From: 9FT-COMBO-48-23 sp964400675
Lineage (GTDB): Bacteria > Chloroflexota > Dehalococcoidia > GIF9 > UBA5629
Direction of reading: 5' to 3'
Assembly (NCBI GenBank): GCA_964400675.1
Contig: CAYNVO010000009.1
Location: forward strand, 62,001 to 126,000
Length of the DNA stretch: 64,000 nt
In this document: piece by piece, positions 43,754-51,293 of the stretch
How the letters are laid out: each line of letters begins with the position of its first letter
Numbering within the stretch: the first letter of the stretch is position 1
Notes under the pieces: generated by a model
The model's database searches: none
What the model was told of the DNA's origin: nothing
Seen by the model: only the letters and a program-made list of their open reading frames with translations
Translations under genes and position numbers: made by a program

Positions 43754-44755
43754 GTGGATTTAAGCTTACTATTTATTATCTTCATAATCATCGTAGCTCT
43801 GGTTTTCGATTTCACCAACGGCATGCATGATGCCGCCAATTCCATTTCCACCGTTGTCTCCACCAGGGTTCTATCACCACGACAAGCCGTCCTCTGGGCA
43901 GCCTTTTTTAATTTCGTAGCCTTTCTTATATTCGGTACGGCAGTAGCTAAAACTATCGGCAAAGGGATGATTGACGTCAATACGGTAACTCCAACTGTAA
44001 TCCTTGCTGGTATTTGCGGCGCTATTTGCTGGAATATGATTACCTGGTATCTGGGACTGCCTACCAGCTCTTCTCATGCTTTAATCGGCGGATATGCCGG
44101 AGCCGCCATAGCCAAGAGCGGCTTTGAGGTGATTATAGCCAGTGGCTGGTATAAAACATTGCTTTTCATTGTCCTGGCGCCGACTATCGGTCTGGTTCTA
44201 GGTTTCTTACTGAAGATTATTACAACCTGGATTGTACGTAAGCAAACGCCGGCTGCTGTTGATAAGTGGTCGCGGGTTTTTCAACTTTTTTCCGCAGCCC
44301 TTTATAGTTTGGGGCACGGCGGCAATGACGCCCAGAAAACTATGGGCATTATAACCAGTCTTCTCTTTACCGGGGGCTTAATCAGCGAATTTATAGTGCC
44401 CCTCTGGGTTGTTCTCAGCGCACATGCCGCAATCGCTCTGGGCACCTTGACCGGCGGCTGGCGTATTGTCAAAACAATGGGGCAAAAAATTACCAAGTTA
44501 AGACCAATTGATGGTTTCTGTGCTGAGACAGCCAGCGCTACCAGTATCTTCTTAGCCACTCATCTGGGTATTCCGGTGAGCACCACCCATGTTATCACCG
44601 GAGCTATATCAGGTGTGGGTTCTGCAAATCGCCTTTCCGCTGTGCGCTGGGGCGTGACTCGCAATATTGTCTGGGCATGGATTTTTACTATCCCGGGAGC
44701 CGCTATCATAGGCACTATAATTTATTCAATAATTAGATTTATTCCATTAAGCTGA
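43754..44755 (+). CDS. pit: Inorganic phosphate transporter, PiT family
   Basis: 333 residues, GTG start. About ten hydrophobic segments. The two inverted PiT signature repeats are FTNGMHDAANSISTVVSTRV (about residues 18-37) and 'GHGGNDAQKTMGIITSLL' (about 194-211). LGLPTSSSHALIGGYAGA and LGIPVSTTHVITGAISGVG complete the pore. Low-affinity symport of metal phosphate. It lies between DUF47 and PhoU genes. Confidence 0.95.
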   Translation: MDLSLLFIIFIIIVALVFDFTNGMHDAANSISTVVSTRVLSPRQAVLWAAFFNFVAFLIFGTAVAKTIGKGMIDVNTVTPTVILAGICGAICWNMITWYLGLPTSSSHALIGGYAGAAIAKSGFEVIIASGWYKTLLFIVLAPTIGLVLGFLLKIITTWIVRKQTPAAVDKWSRVFQLFSAALYSLGHGGNDAQKTMGIITSLLFTGGLISEFIVPLWVVLSAHAAIALGTLTGGWRIVKTMGQKITKLRPIDGFCAETASATSIFLATHLGIPVSTTHVITGAISGVGSANRLSAVRWGVTRNIVWAWIFTIPGAAIIGTIIYSIIRFIPLS

Positions 44756-44815
44756 AAATGTATAGCCTCAATGGCTAGCGATGTGTATAATTAAACTGTT
44801 GGGGAGGTAACGAAA

Positions 44816-45484
44816 ATGGAAATGAGTGCTGGTTTTCGCAAAGGTTTTCAGGAAATTCAGGATAAAGTCCTGGCTATGGGCGGTATGGTGGTTAAGGAAA
44901 TAAACCGCTCCATTGAGGCATTGAAAAAACGGGATTTAAAGATGGCGCACCAGGTAATTGCCGCTGATACCAAGATTGATGAGCTGCGATACGGCATCGA
45001 AGACATGTGCATTGAGCTTGTGGGCACGCAGAAACCGAAGACCGACGACCTGCGTGTCATTGTGGCTGTGCTCAGCATCATAACGGAGCTTGAGCGAATC
45101 GGCGACTATGCCGAAGGAATCGCCAGGATTGTGGTTATGATTGGCGATGAGCCACCATTGAAGCCGCTGATTGATATTCCGAGGATGGCAGAATTGACCA
45201 CCGAAATGATTGATAAAAGCCTCAAGTCTTTCGTCACCCGCGATGTGGAACTGGCAAAGCACGTCGTAACCATGGATAACGCTGTAGATGGTCTCTATGA
45301 CCAGGTTTTTCGAGAGCTTCTCACCTTTATGATGGTCGACCCCAAGACCATAAACCGTGCCACCAGACTAATCTGGGTTGCCCACAACCTGGAACGTGCC
45401 GCCGACAGGGTAACCAATATCTGCGAGCGCGTCGCCTTTACCGTGACCGGCAAAATGGAGGAGTTGGAGCTTTCCAAATATTAA
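44816..45484 (+). CDS. phoU: PhoU phosphate-signalling protein
   Basis: 222 residues; GGGGAGGTAACGAAA precedes the ATG. The repeated three-helix bundle is clear: first half 'KEINRSIEALKKRDLKMAHQ' with DTKIDELRYGIEDMCIEL, second half TEMIDKSLKSFVTRDVELAK with 'AHNLERAADRVTNICERV'. The ExxxD metal motifs are present in each half. It normally dampens the Pho response and tunes phosphate carriers. Here it is next to Pit rather than PstSCAB. Confidence 0.94.
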   Translation: MEMSAGFRKGFQEIQDKVLAMGGMVVKEINRSIEALKKRDLKMAHQVIAADTKIDELRYGIEDMCIELVGTQKPKTDDLRVIVAVLSIITELERIGDYAEGIARIVVMIGDEPPLKPLIDIPRMAELTTEMIDKSLKSFVTRDVELAKHVVTMDNAVDGLYDQVFRELLTFMMVDPKTINRATRLIWVAHNLERAADRVTNICERVAFTVTGKMEELELSKY

Positions 45485-45509
45485 TGAGCTAGTCTGTCTC
45501 TACAAGCCT

Positions 45510-45825
45510 TTGCCCCTGTGTCATTCTGAGCATAGCGAAGAATCTCCTGGCTCCCTGGCAATACCAAGATTCTTCGGCCGTGGAGTTTATCCTGAGCCAG
45601 ATCCTTCGTCGCTTTGCGCCTCAGGATGACAGTTAGAAATATGTCATTCTGAGCTCTTCGCTTCTTCCATCAAGCTCTTCCTCCCGCTCATCCTGAGCCT
45701 GTCGAAGGATATGCGCTCAATGTTACTCCCATTGTCATTCTGAGCGTAGCGAAGAATCTCCTGGCTCCCTGGCAATACCAAGATTCTTCGGTCGCTTACA
45801 CTCCTCGCGATGACGATGAGCGTTC
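45510..45825. repeat. CATTCTGAG-type repeat cluster
   Basis: At least six copies, for example GTCATTCTGAGCATAGCGAAG and GTCATTCTGAGCGTAGCGAAG, alternating with inverted forms such as AAGATTCTTCGGTCGC. Irregular spacing excludes a CRISPR array. Confidence 0.85.
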
Positions 45826-45846
45826 TCAGCAAATAGGCTCAACCAG

Positions 45847-45875
45847 TTGCTTACAACAATGCCGTTATGTATAAT
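45847..45875 (+). promoter_or_regulatory. Probable promoter of the selenium operon leader
   Basis: Perfect -10 TATAAT (45870-45875) with a weak -35 TTGCTT (45847-45852) at 17 bases. The transcript would start near 45882, giving a leader of about 228 bases. Confidence 0.5.
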
Positions 45876-45928
45876 TCCATTCGGCCATCCTGGCCAAGAT
45901 GAACACGTTAAAGAAAGGGGGTGACGCT

Positions 45929-46045
45929 ATGATAGTACTGAATCGCCGCACCTGACGCGGGTGCCGGATGCATGTCGTGCATCATTCTCTAGCACCTGCT
46001 GCGCGGAAAGTCCATAACGTCGCCCTGATGTTCTTGCTTCGCTAA
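45929..46045 (+). CDS. Leader ORF of the selenium operon, with in-frame UGA
   Basis: ATG at 45929 behind a strong AAGGGGGTGA. It reads MIVLNRRT and stops at UGA (45953-45955). If UGA is read through, the frame continues for 29 more codons (RGCRMHVVHH..VALMFLLR) to TAA at 46043. The continuation is not like a known selenoprotein, so a regulatory leader peptide is more likely. Directly after the UGA a hairpin with SECIS-like geometry begins. The coordinates given include the possible readthrough part. Translation from this ATG is a prediction from the ribosome binding site. Confidence 0.5.
45956..46003 (+). promoter_or_regulatory. SECIS-like hairpin immediately after the leader UGA
   Basis: Upper stem GATGCA (45967-45972) / TGCATC (45978-45983) with loop TGTCG. 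Lower stem GGGTGC (45959-45964) / GCACCT (45992-45997). A final CGC/GCG pairing lies at 45956-45958 and 46001-46003. The apical loop begins 17 bases after the UGA and has G as its second base, as expected for bacterial SECIS elements. Confidence 0.5.
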
Positions 46046-46069
46046 CTCTCCATCAGCTCCTCGTTATGG
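46012..46069 (+). promoter_or_regulatory. Leader hairpin II (frees the yedE ribosome binding site)
   Basis: CCATAACG (46012-46019) pairs with CGTTATGG (46062-46069), and CTGATG (46025-46030) with CATCAG (46051-46056), with symmetric 5-base internal loops. Its 5' arm lies inside the possible readthrough frame of the leader ORF. Confidence 0.6.
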
Positions 46070-46106
46070 TAATCCGCATGGTAGGAAAATCATAACGAAA
46101 GGAGCT
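46055..46106 (+). promoter_or_regulatory. Leader hairpin III (buries the yedE ribosome binding site)
   Basis: AGCTCCT (46055-46061) pairs with AGGAGCT (46100-46106), and CGTTATG (46062-46068) with CATAACG (46091-46097): 14 pairs with a two-A bulge. It contains the Shine-Dalgarno AAAGGAG of yedE and excludes hairpin II, because both use 46055-46068. Confidence 0.65.
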
Positions 46107-46109
46107 TTA

Positions 46110-47213
46110 ATGTCTTCAGTATCGCGTTTTCTTACCTCCCGCTGGGGTCCGATTGTTACCGGCCTGGCTGTAGGAATTCTGGCACCCGTGCTGGTTAAAC
46201 TGGGCAATCCCGGCAACATGGGAATCTGTGTCGTATGCTTCAACCGCGACATTGCCGGTGCTCTGGCTTTGCACCGCGCCAGCGTGGTGCAATACATTCG
46301 TCCTGAGATAATCGGCTTTGTGCTCGGAGCCCTCATCGCGGCTCTCTCCTTCAGAGAGTTCAAGCCGCGCACCGGCTCAGCACCACTGGTACGCTTTCTG
46401 CTGGGCATGTTTGCCGTTTTCGGCGCCCTGGTATTTCTGGGCTGTCCGTGGCGAGCTTACCTGCGCCTGAGCGGCGGCGACTGGACTGCCATTTTTGGCA
46501 TTCTCGGTCTTATAGCCGGCATCGGCATAGGAATCGGTTTCCTGAAATTCGGATTCAGCCTGGGGCGTAACCGTCCGGCACCAAAGGCTCTGGGATGGGT
46601 CATGCCCGCCATAATGGTAACCCTGCTTGTACTTGTAATACTGGCTCCACAGTTCGGAAGGGATGCCGACGGGAATCCTACCGGCCCGATATTTTTCTCC
46701 ACCACCGGCCCGGGTAGTCAGCACGCTCTGCTTATCATATCGCTGGCTGTCGGGCTCTTCATCGGTTTTCTGGCTCAGCGCAGCCGCTTCTGCACCGTGG
46801 GAGCCATACGAGACTCAATCTTGCTCCGTGAAAATCACCTTCTTTACGGTGTGATTGCATTCATTGTGGCTGCCTTTATCACCAACCTGGCTCTCAGCCA
46901 GTTTCACCCCGGATTCCAGAACCAGCCGGTAGCTCATACCAACGAATTGTGGAACTTCGGCGGCATGGTATTAGCCGGTCTTGCCTTCACCCTGGCTGGC
47001 GGATGCCCGGGTCGGCAGCTCTTTCTCACCGGAGAAGGCGATGGCGATGCCGGCATGTTTGTCGCCGGAATGGTTGTAGGCGCCGGATTTTCTCACAACT
47101 TCAGCATGGCGAGTTCCCCAAGCGGTCCGGGTGCGTTCGGTCCGATTGCGGTAATAGTTGGACTGGTGATATGTATCGTCATAGGTCTGACCATGCGGGA
47201 AGCCAAAACATAG
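46110..47213 (+). CDS. yedE: YedE-family putative selenium transporter
   Basis: 367 residues, about ten hydrophobic segments, ATG 5 bases after AAAGGAGC. The duplicated YeeE/YedE fold is marked by NMGICVVCFNRDIAGALALH (about 35-54) and LGCPWRAYLRLSGGD (about 110-124) in the first half, and by RSRFCTVGAIRDSILLRE (about 227-244) and GGCPGRQLFLTGEGDGD (about 299-315) in the second. The cysteines in these loops line the expected selenium or thiosulfate path. The neighbours TusA, desulfurase/lyase and DUF3343 form the cluster that co-occurs with selenium use. Translation is probably controlled by the leader hairpins. Confidence 0.9.
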   Translation: MSSVSRFLTSRWGPIVTGLAVGILAPVLVKLGNPGNMGICVVCFNRDIAGALALHRASVVQYIRPEIIGFVLGALIAALSFREFKPRTGSAPLVRFLLGMFAVFGALVFLGCPWRAYLRLSGGDWTAIFGILGLIAGIGIGIGFLKFGFSLGRNRPAPKALGWVMPAIMVTLLVLVILAPQFGRDADGNPTGPIFFSTTGPGSQHALLIISLAVGLFIGFLAQRSRFCTVGAIRDSILLRENHLLYGVIAFIVAAFITNLALSQFHPGFQNQPVAHTNELWNFGGMVLAGLAFTLAGGCPGRQLFLTGEGDGDAGMFVAGMVVGAGFSHNFSMASSPSGPGAFGPIAVIVGLVICIVIGLTMREAKT

Positions 47214-47220
47214 GAGGTTT

Positions 47221-47445
47221 ATGATGAGCGATGTAAAGACTGTAGATGCTCGCGGGCTGTCATGCCCACAGCCGCCGATGCTCGCCCAGGAGGCTCTAAA
47301 AAAAACGGGCAAGGGAACCGTGGAAGTTCTTGTGGATGCGATTACCGCCCGTGAAAACGTGTGCCGCGTAGCCAGGAACTCCGGCTGGAATGTCACCGTG
47401 GAAGAGCAAGCTGGAGGCGTATGCCGTATAATACTACGAAAATGA
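47221..47445 (+). CDS. TusA/SirA-like sulfur or selenium carrier (YedF-like)
   Basis: 74 residues behind AGGAGGTTT, 7 bases after yedE. TVDARGLSCPQPPMLAQEAL carries the CPxP motif with the carrier cysteine (about residue 17). The remainder, VEVLVDAITARENVCRVARN and the ending GVCRIILRK, is the full single-domain fold, with no extra YedF C-terminal domain. It likely receives the chalcogen from the transporter or the lyase. Its 3' end overlaps the next gene. Confidence 0.9.
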   Translation: MMSDVKTVDARGLSCPQPPMLAQEALKKTGKGTVEVLVDAITARENVCRVARNSGWNVTVEEQAGGVCRIILRK

Positions 47446-48590
47446 TTTATCTGGACAGCGCAGCCACATCCTGGCCCAAGCCGCCTGAAGTCTTAAAGGC
47501 GATGGTCGATGTTCTGGAGCGCGCCGGGGGCAATCCCGGCCGCTCCGGGCACCGCCTATCCATTGAAGCCGCACGCGTGGTGTACGATACCAGGGAAGAT
47601 ATTGCCCGCTTCTTCAACATCAGCGACCCCACGCGAGTCATCTTCACCAGCGGCGCAACTCATAGCATGAATGTAGTCCTGAAAGGTCTTATTAAGCCCG
47701 GCGACCGCGTTGTCGTTAGCTCCATGGAGCACAACGCCGTAATGCGACCGCTGCGAAGCCTGGAGGAGCAGGGACTTGTTCTCGATATCGTACCCTGTGC
47801 CCCCGATGGCAGCCTCGACGTAAACGATATTGCAAAAGCGCTAAAATCCGATACCAGACTCGTTGTCACCGTTCACGCCAGCAACGTAGCCGGGACGATA
47901 TTGCCCGTTGCCGAGGCGGCATCTCTTGCTCGCCGTGCCGGCGCTCTGCTGCTGGTAGATGCCGCACAGACCGCGGGAGTCCTGCCTATAGATATGCAGG
48001 CATTCGGAATCGACTTTCTTGCCTTCACCGGGCACAAGGGCTTACAGGGTCCCCCGGGAATCGGCGGACTTATCATCGGCGACCGTGTCGACACCTCACA
48101 GGTTGAACCTCTAATTCGAGGAGGCACGGGAAGTCAATCGGAGCTTGAGGAGCAGCCGGAATATCTACCTGACAAATTTGAGAGCGGCACCCCTAACATT
48201 GTCGGAATCGCCGGTTTGCACGCCGGCATAAACTGGATTATGGACAGGGGTATCGAGACAATCCGTGAACAGGAGAAAGAGCTTGCCGGCGCTCTCATCG
48301 ATGGTCTGTCTAATATATCCGGCATCAAAATATACGGAACTCATGACCCCGAAAAGACAGTAGCCATTGTCTCCTTCACTGCCACGGGCAGGCGCGTATC
48401 GGAAATCGGCTTAATACTCGATGAGGATTACGGTATTCTGACCCGCGTTGGATTGCACTGCGCTCCGGCGGCACATAAGACAATCGGCTCATTCCCTGAA
48501 GGGACGGTTCGCCTTGCGCCCGGCGTTTTTACCACACCGGACGAAATCAAAGAGGCAGTGCGGGCATTAGAGAAAGTGGTTGGCTCATGA
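47421..48590 (+). CDS. Class-V aminotransferase: cysteine desulfurase / selenocysteine lyase-like
   Basis: 389 residues from the ATG at 47421, which has GGAGG at 5 bases. An ATG at 47442 (MIYLDSAATSWPKP), with an ATGA overlap of the TusA stop, is an equal alternative of 382 residues. PLP enzyme: VVTVHASNVAGTILPV, 'LLVDAAQTAGVLPIDM', Schiff-base Lys in FTGHKGLQGPPG (about residue 211), and active Cys in RVGLHCAPAAHKTIG (about 350). The PAAHKTIG context is that of the family found beside YedE/YedF in selenium-using bacteria. It may release selenide for SelD. Confidence 0.88.
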   Translation: MPYNTTKMIYLDSAATSWPKPPEVLKAMVDVLERAGGNPGRSGHRLSIEAARVVYDTREDIARFFNISDPTRVIFTSGATHSMNVVLKGLIKPGDRVVVSSMEHNAVMRPLRSLEEQGLVLDIVPCAPDGSLDVNDIAKALKSDTRLVVTVHASNVAGTILPVAEAASLARRAGALLLVDAAQTAGVLPIDMQAFGIDFLAFTGHKGLQGPPGIGGLIIGDRVDTSQVEPLIRGGTGSQSELEEQPEYLPDKFESGTPNIVGIAGLHAGINWIMDRGIETIREQEKELAGALIDGLSNISGIKIYGTHDPEKTVAIVSFTATGRRVSEIGLILDEDYGILTRVGLHCAPAAHKTIGSFPEGTVRLAPGVFTTPDEIKEAVRALEKVVGS

Positions 48591-48808
48591 CAGAACACGG
48601 TGTCATCCTGCTCTACACAACTTCATCGGCTATGCGCGCCGAAAAGCTGCTGACGAAAGAAAACTATACCGTCAAGCTCGTTCCGGTGCCCAGGCAGCTC
48701 TCCAGCGATTGCGGCATCGCTCTGCGCTTCGACTGGCACCAGCACGAGCAGGTCAGGTCGGAACTGGATAAGGCGAAAGTCGAGATAGACGCCATACATC
48801 GCCTGTGA
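48587..48808 (+). CDS. DUF3343 putative Se/S carrier-like protein
   Basis: 73 residues, ATGA overlap with the lyase stop. VILLYTTSSAMRAEKLLTKE, then VKLVPVPRQLSSDCGIALRF with one conserved cysteine (about residue 43), is the DUF3343 pattern. Small carriers of this family co-occur with selenium metabolism. It is the last gene of the four-gene operon. Confidence 0.88.
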   Translation: MTEHGVILLYTTSSAMRAEKLLTKENYTVKLVPVPRQLSSDCGIALRFDWHQHEQVRSELDKAKVEIDAIHRL

Positions 48809-48837
48809 AACCGGTCTTTTGAGGCTTTTTATTGTTG

Positions 48838-49614
48838 CTAGCCGACCTGTTTAAGCTGCCCCGGGAAGGTCGGCTCATGTCTTACATCTACCGGTATCGG
48901 ATATCTAACGCCGCGCTCATGAGTAGCTTCAAGACCCCTGATTACGCTGTCGAATAAGTTGATGGGAATGGTGAAAGCCATCTCATCATCCTGCGTCATC
49001 GCCCAAACTCTATCGCCGTTCCCGGGCAGCACCACCTTTGGCTCTTTGGTCTTGAACGTTTGCAGAACTCCTTCAGTGCACGTCCCAGTTTTGCCGCTAA
49101 AAAGAGCCTGCACACTTATGCCAGTTTCCTGGGTGGCTCCATGTACCAGCCTCATCACCTGCGCCGGATTGCAGAAAATCATGACCAGGTCCGGCTCTAT
49201 CATGGTTCTCTCCAGCGGAGAGAAAATCACGCCCTCGTACTCTCCCTTGTTCAGCTTCACCCCTGCCATAGATTCCATAGCTGTCCCGGCGGCATTATCA
49301 CTGGCGGCATAGTTCATGACTTTCATGAACTCCATCAAGGCATTCTTAGTTTCCGGCTCTGACTCGCTCCATCCGTAACTGTAAGCTACTATCGGGCAGG
49401 CATTGTCCTCAGCTGTCATGCCCACCGTCCAGCCATACTTGCGGCTTAATGTCATCCCCACGCAGACATTTGTCTTGAAGCCCATATCCCTGAGAGGGCG
49501 CCTGGTTTTCTCGGGAAAATCGTTAGCACTTTTAACCAGCTTCACGGCTATGGGGAAGGTAAGCGGCCTTATCAGCCTGTTAAGCACCTGTGCTCCTGTA
49601 ACCAAATCCGGCAT
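48838..49614 (-). CDS. DUF169 family protein
   Basis: 258 residues. VKLVKSANDFPEKTRRPLRD at the start, NVCVGMTLSRKYGWTVGMTA and 'DNACPIVAYSYGW' supply conserved cysteines; 'EPDLVMIFCNPAQVMRLVHG' (about 140-159) is the family signature, and GNGDRVWAMTQDDEMAFTIP closes the domain. DUF169 proteins are common in anaerobes and often stand near corrinoid or aromatic metabolism genes; the function is not established. Convergent with the selenium operon, 29 bases apart. Confidence 0.85.
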   Translation of the reverse strand: MPDLVTGAQVLNRLIRPLTFPIAVKLVKSANDFPEKTRRPLRDMGFKTNVCVGMTLSRKYGWTVGMTAEDNACPIVAYSYGWSESEPETKNALMEFMKVMNYAASDNAAGTAMESMAGVKLNKGEYEGVIFSPLERTMIEPDLVMIFCNPAQVMRLVHGATQETGISVQALFSGKTGTCTEGVLQTFKTKEPKVVLPGNGDRVWAMTQDDEMAFTIPINLFDSVIRGLEATHERGVRYPIPVDVRHEPTFPGQLKQVG

Positions 49615-49830
49615 TATGTCACCTCCAGTCTGGCTGTTTGGGTTTATTATAACAGATGGGCATCCTTTTATTTGTCATCCTGAGCTTGGGTAGTGGGTCA
49701 ATTTGAAATAGAGGATTTTTGAAATTTTTCCAGCAAGACTATTTCCTCTAGTGTCCACACATGGTCAGCTATACCAGCAGCCATCGCCGGTACGGACAGT
49801 TTCGACCTTTAACGCCTCGCCAAAAACTTG

Positions 49831-49859
49831 CTTGACACCCCCTGGCTAATGACTATAAT
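49831..49859 (+). promoter_or_regulatory. Promoter inside the MITE-like element
   Basis: TTGACA-N17-TATAAT (about 49832-49860). The 38-base segment around it matches the promoter at 23682-23720 with about five differences. Confidence 0.65.
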
Positions 49860-49867
49860 TTAGCTAT

Positions 49868-49993
49868 ATGAATATAAAAAGAGAAGGAGCAAGACAAATA
49901 ATCAACCAGATATTAATAGGATTTGCAGTAGTTGTTTTTCTGGTAGCATTGGCACTTGGGGCCATGTGCTACATGCTTAACCAAATAGAATAA
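49868..49993 (+). CDS. Small single-helix membrane peptide in the MITE-like element
   Basis: 41 residues: basic start MNIKREGARQIINQ, then one transmembrane helix ILIGFAVVVFLVALALGAMC, and a short tail. It starts right at the expected transcript start of the promoter above, so the mRNA would be nearly leaderless; no ribosome binding site precedes it. Single-helix peptides of this kind could be toxin-like, but nothing beyond size and topology supports that. Confidence 0.4.
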   Translation: MNIKREGARQIINQILIGFAVVVFLVALALGAMCYMLNQIE

Positions 49994-50059
49994 TAATTGA
50001 TTTATAACCGCCCAACATTATGTCCAAATAGACCCACTACCTGAGCTTGGCAAAGGATA

Positions 50060-50210
50060 TGTGCTCAATGTTACCCCATTGTCATTCTGAGCGCAGCGAA
50101 GAATCTAAGTCCTGTTTCTATCCTGGGCGAGATCCTTCGTCGTCCTTCCAGGGAAGTACTCCTCAGGATGACAGTGGCGAAGAGCTCCCTCAGAATGACA
50201 CACAAGGCAT
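50060..50210. repeat. CATTCTGAG-type repeat block
   Basis: GTCATTCTGAGCGCAGCGAA, then inverted GATCCTTCGTCGTCC and CTCAGGATGACA copies. With the MITE-like element this makes the whole gap between 49615 and 50283 free of ordinary genes. Confidence 0.8.
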
Positions 50211-50283
50211 ATCGGGCAAAGACAAAAAGCTATGAAAGATGATAAAATAACCCGTACGTTTTGCCTTTGAGGTTAACTCGATT

Positions 50284-51261
50284 ATGATTGAAGAGCTTTT
50301 ACCCGGACTATACAGAGTTGAAATCCCTCTTCCCAGAAGCCCTCTGAAAGCCCTGAACTCCTACGTGATAAAGGGGCATGACCGGTTTCTGATTATCGAC
50401 ACGGCGATGAACCGCGAGGAATGCCTGAATCCAACGCTATCGGCTTTGAAAAAGCTGGATATCGACCTTAACCGGACGGACTTCTTCATCACTCACCTGC
50501 ACGCCGACCATTCAGGTCTGGTCGGGAAGCTGGCGACCGATACTTCCAAAGTGTACTTTAACAAGACGGAAGCCTCCTTTATCACTTTTCAACCATTACC
50601 GGACTACTGGGAAAAACACTTTGTCTTCTATGCCGCCAATGGCTTCCCCGAAGATGAGATGAGAAAGGTATGGGAGGGACATCCGGGCTATCGCTACAGC
50701 TCAAGACGTAAGATTGAATTCACCACCACGGTGGAAGGAGACGAGATAGAGATCGGCGACTACCTGTTCAGGTGCGTAGAAACGCCGGGGCATTCACCAG
50801 GGCATATGTGCCTTTACGAAGCCAGCAAGAAGGTGCTTGTCTGCGGCGACCACATTCTCTTTGATATCACGCCTAACATCACCCACTGGGAGCAGCTGGA
50901 TAATTCGCTCAAGCACTATCTAACAAATCTGGATAAGGTTTATAAGCTCGATGTGAATCTCGTTTTGCCCGGCCATCGCAGACTGTTGAAAGACCACAGA
51001 AAACGGATTAATGAGCTGCAGGAGCATCATCGAAGCAGGTTGAACGAGGCATTAGTTGCCCTTGAAAGCGGCGAGAAGATGGCCTGGGATGTAGCCCCTT
51101 ACATAACCTGGGATATAGAATTTAACTCGTGGCAGGATTTTCCCTCGGTGCAGAAATTCTTTGCCATCGGGGAGACCATCGCCCACCTCGACTACCTGGC
51201 AGCTGACGGCAGGATACGCAAAGATACGAAAAATCATAAGGTGATGTATTCGTTGTCATAA
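50284..51261 (+). CDS. Metallo-beta-lactamase-fold hydrolase
   Basis: 325 residues. The zinc-binding THLHADHSGLVG (about residues 70-81), 'ETPGHSPGHMCLYEA' with the third His (about 163), and VCGDHILFDITPNITHW (about 181-197) are intact. LPGHRR gives the last His. The C-terminal 80 residues form a helical tail, as in LACTB2-like hydrolases. The substrate is probably a thioester or phosphodiester and cannot be told. The nitroreductase follows 32 bases later. Confidence 0.88.
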   Translation: MIEELLPGLYRVEIPLPRSPLKALNSYVIKGHDRFLIIDTAMNREECLNPTLSALKKLDIDLNRTDFFITHLHADHSGLVGKLATDTSKVYFNKTEASFITFQPLPDYWEKHFVFYAANGFPEDEMRKVWEGHPGYRYSSRRKIEFTTTVEGDEIEIGDYLFRCVETPGHSPGHMCLYEASKKVLVCGDHILFDITPNITHWEQLDNSLKHYLTNLDKVYKLDVNLVLPGHRRLLKDHRKRINELQEHHRSRLNEALVALESGEKMAWDVAPYITWDIEFNSWQDFPSVQKFFAIGETIAHLDYLAADGRIRKDTKNHKVMYSLS

Positions 51262-51293
51262 GATTCGCAATTAAATAACGGGAGAAGACAGAA

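Larger units (their letters stand above)
49690..50040. mobile_element. MITE-like insertion of 351 bases
   Basis: Terminal inverted repeats GTAGTGGGTC(A/T)ATTTG, one mismatch over 16 bases, at both ends. It is flanked by the direct repeat CTGAGCTTGG (49680-49689 and 50041-50050), a target duplication of about 10 bases (8-11, limits ambiguous). The insertion split a CATTCTGAG-type dispersed repeat. It carries no transposase, but a promoter and a 41-residue ORF. The helper transposase family is unknown. Confidence 0.8.

Noticed and set aside
45644..45832. Minus-strand frame of 62 codons
   Set aside because: Made entirely of CATTCTGAG-type repeats.
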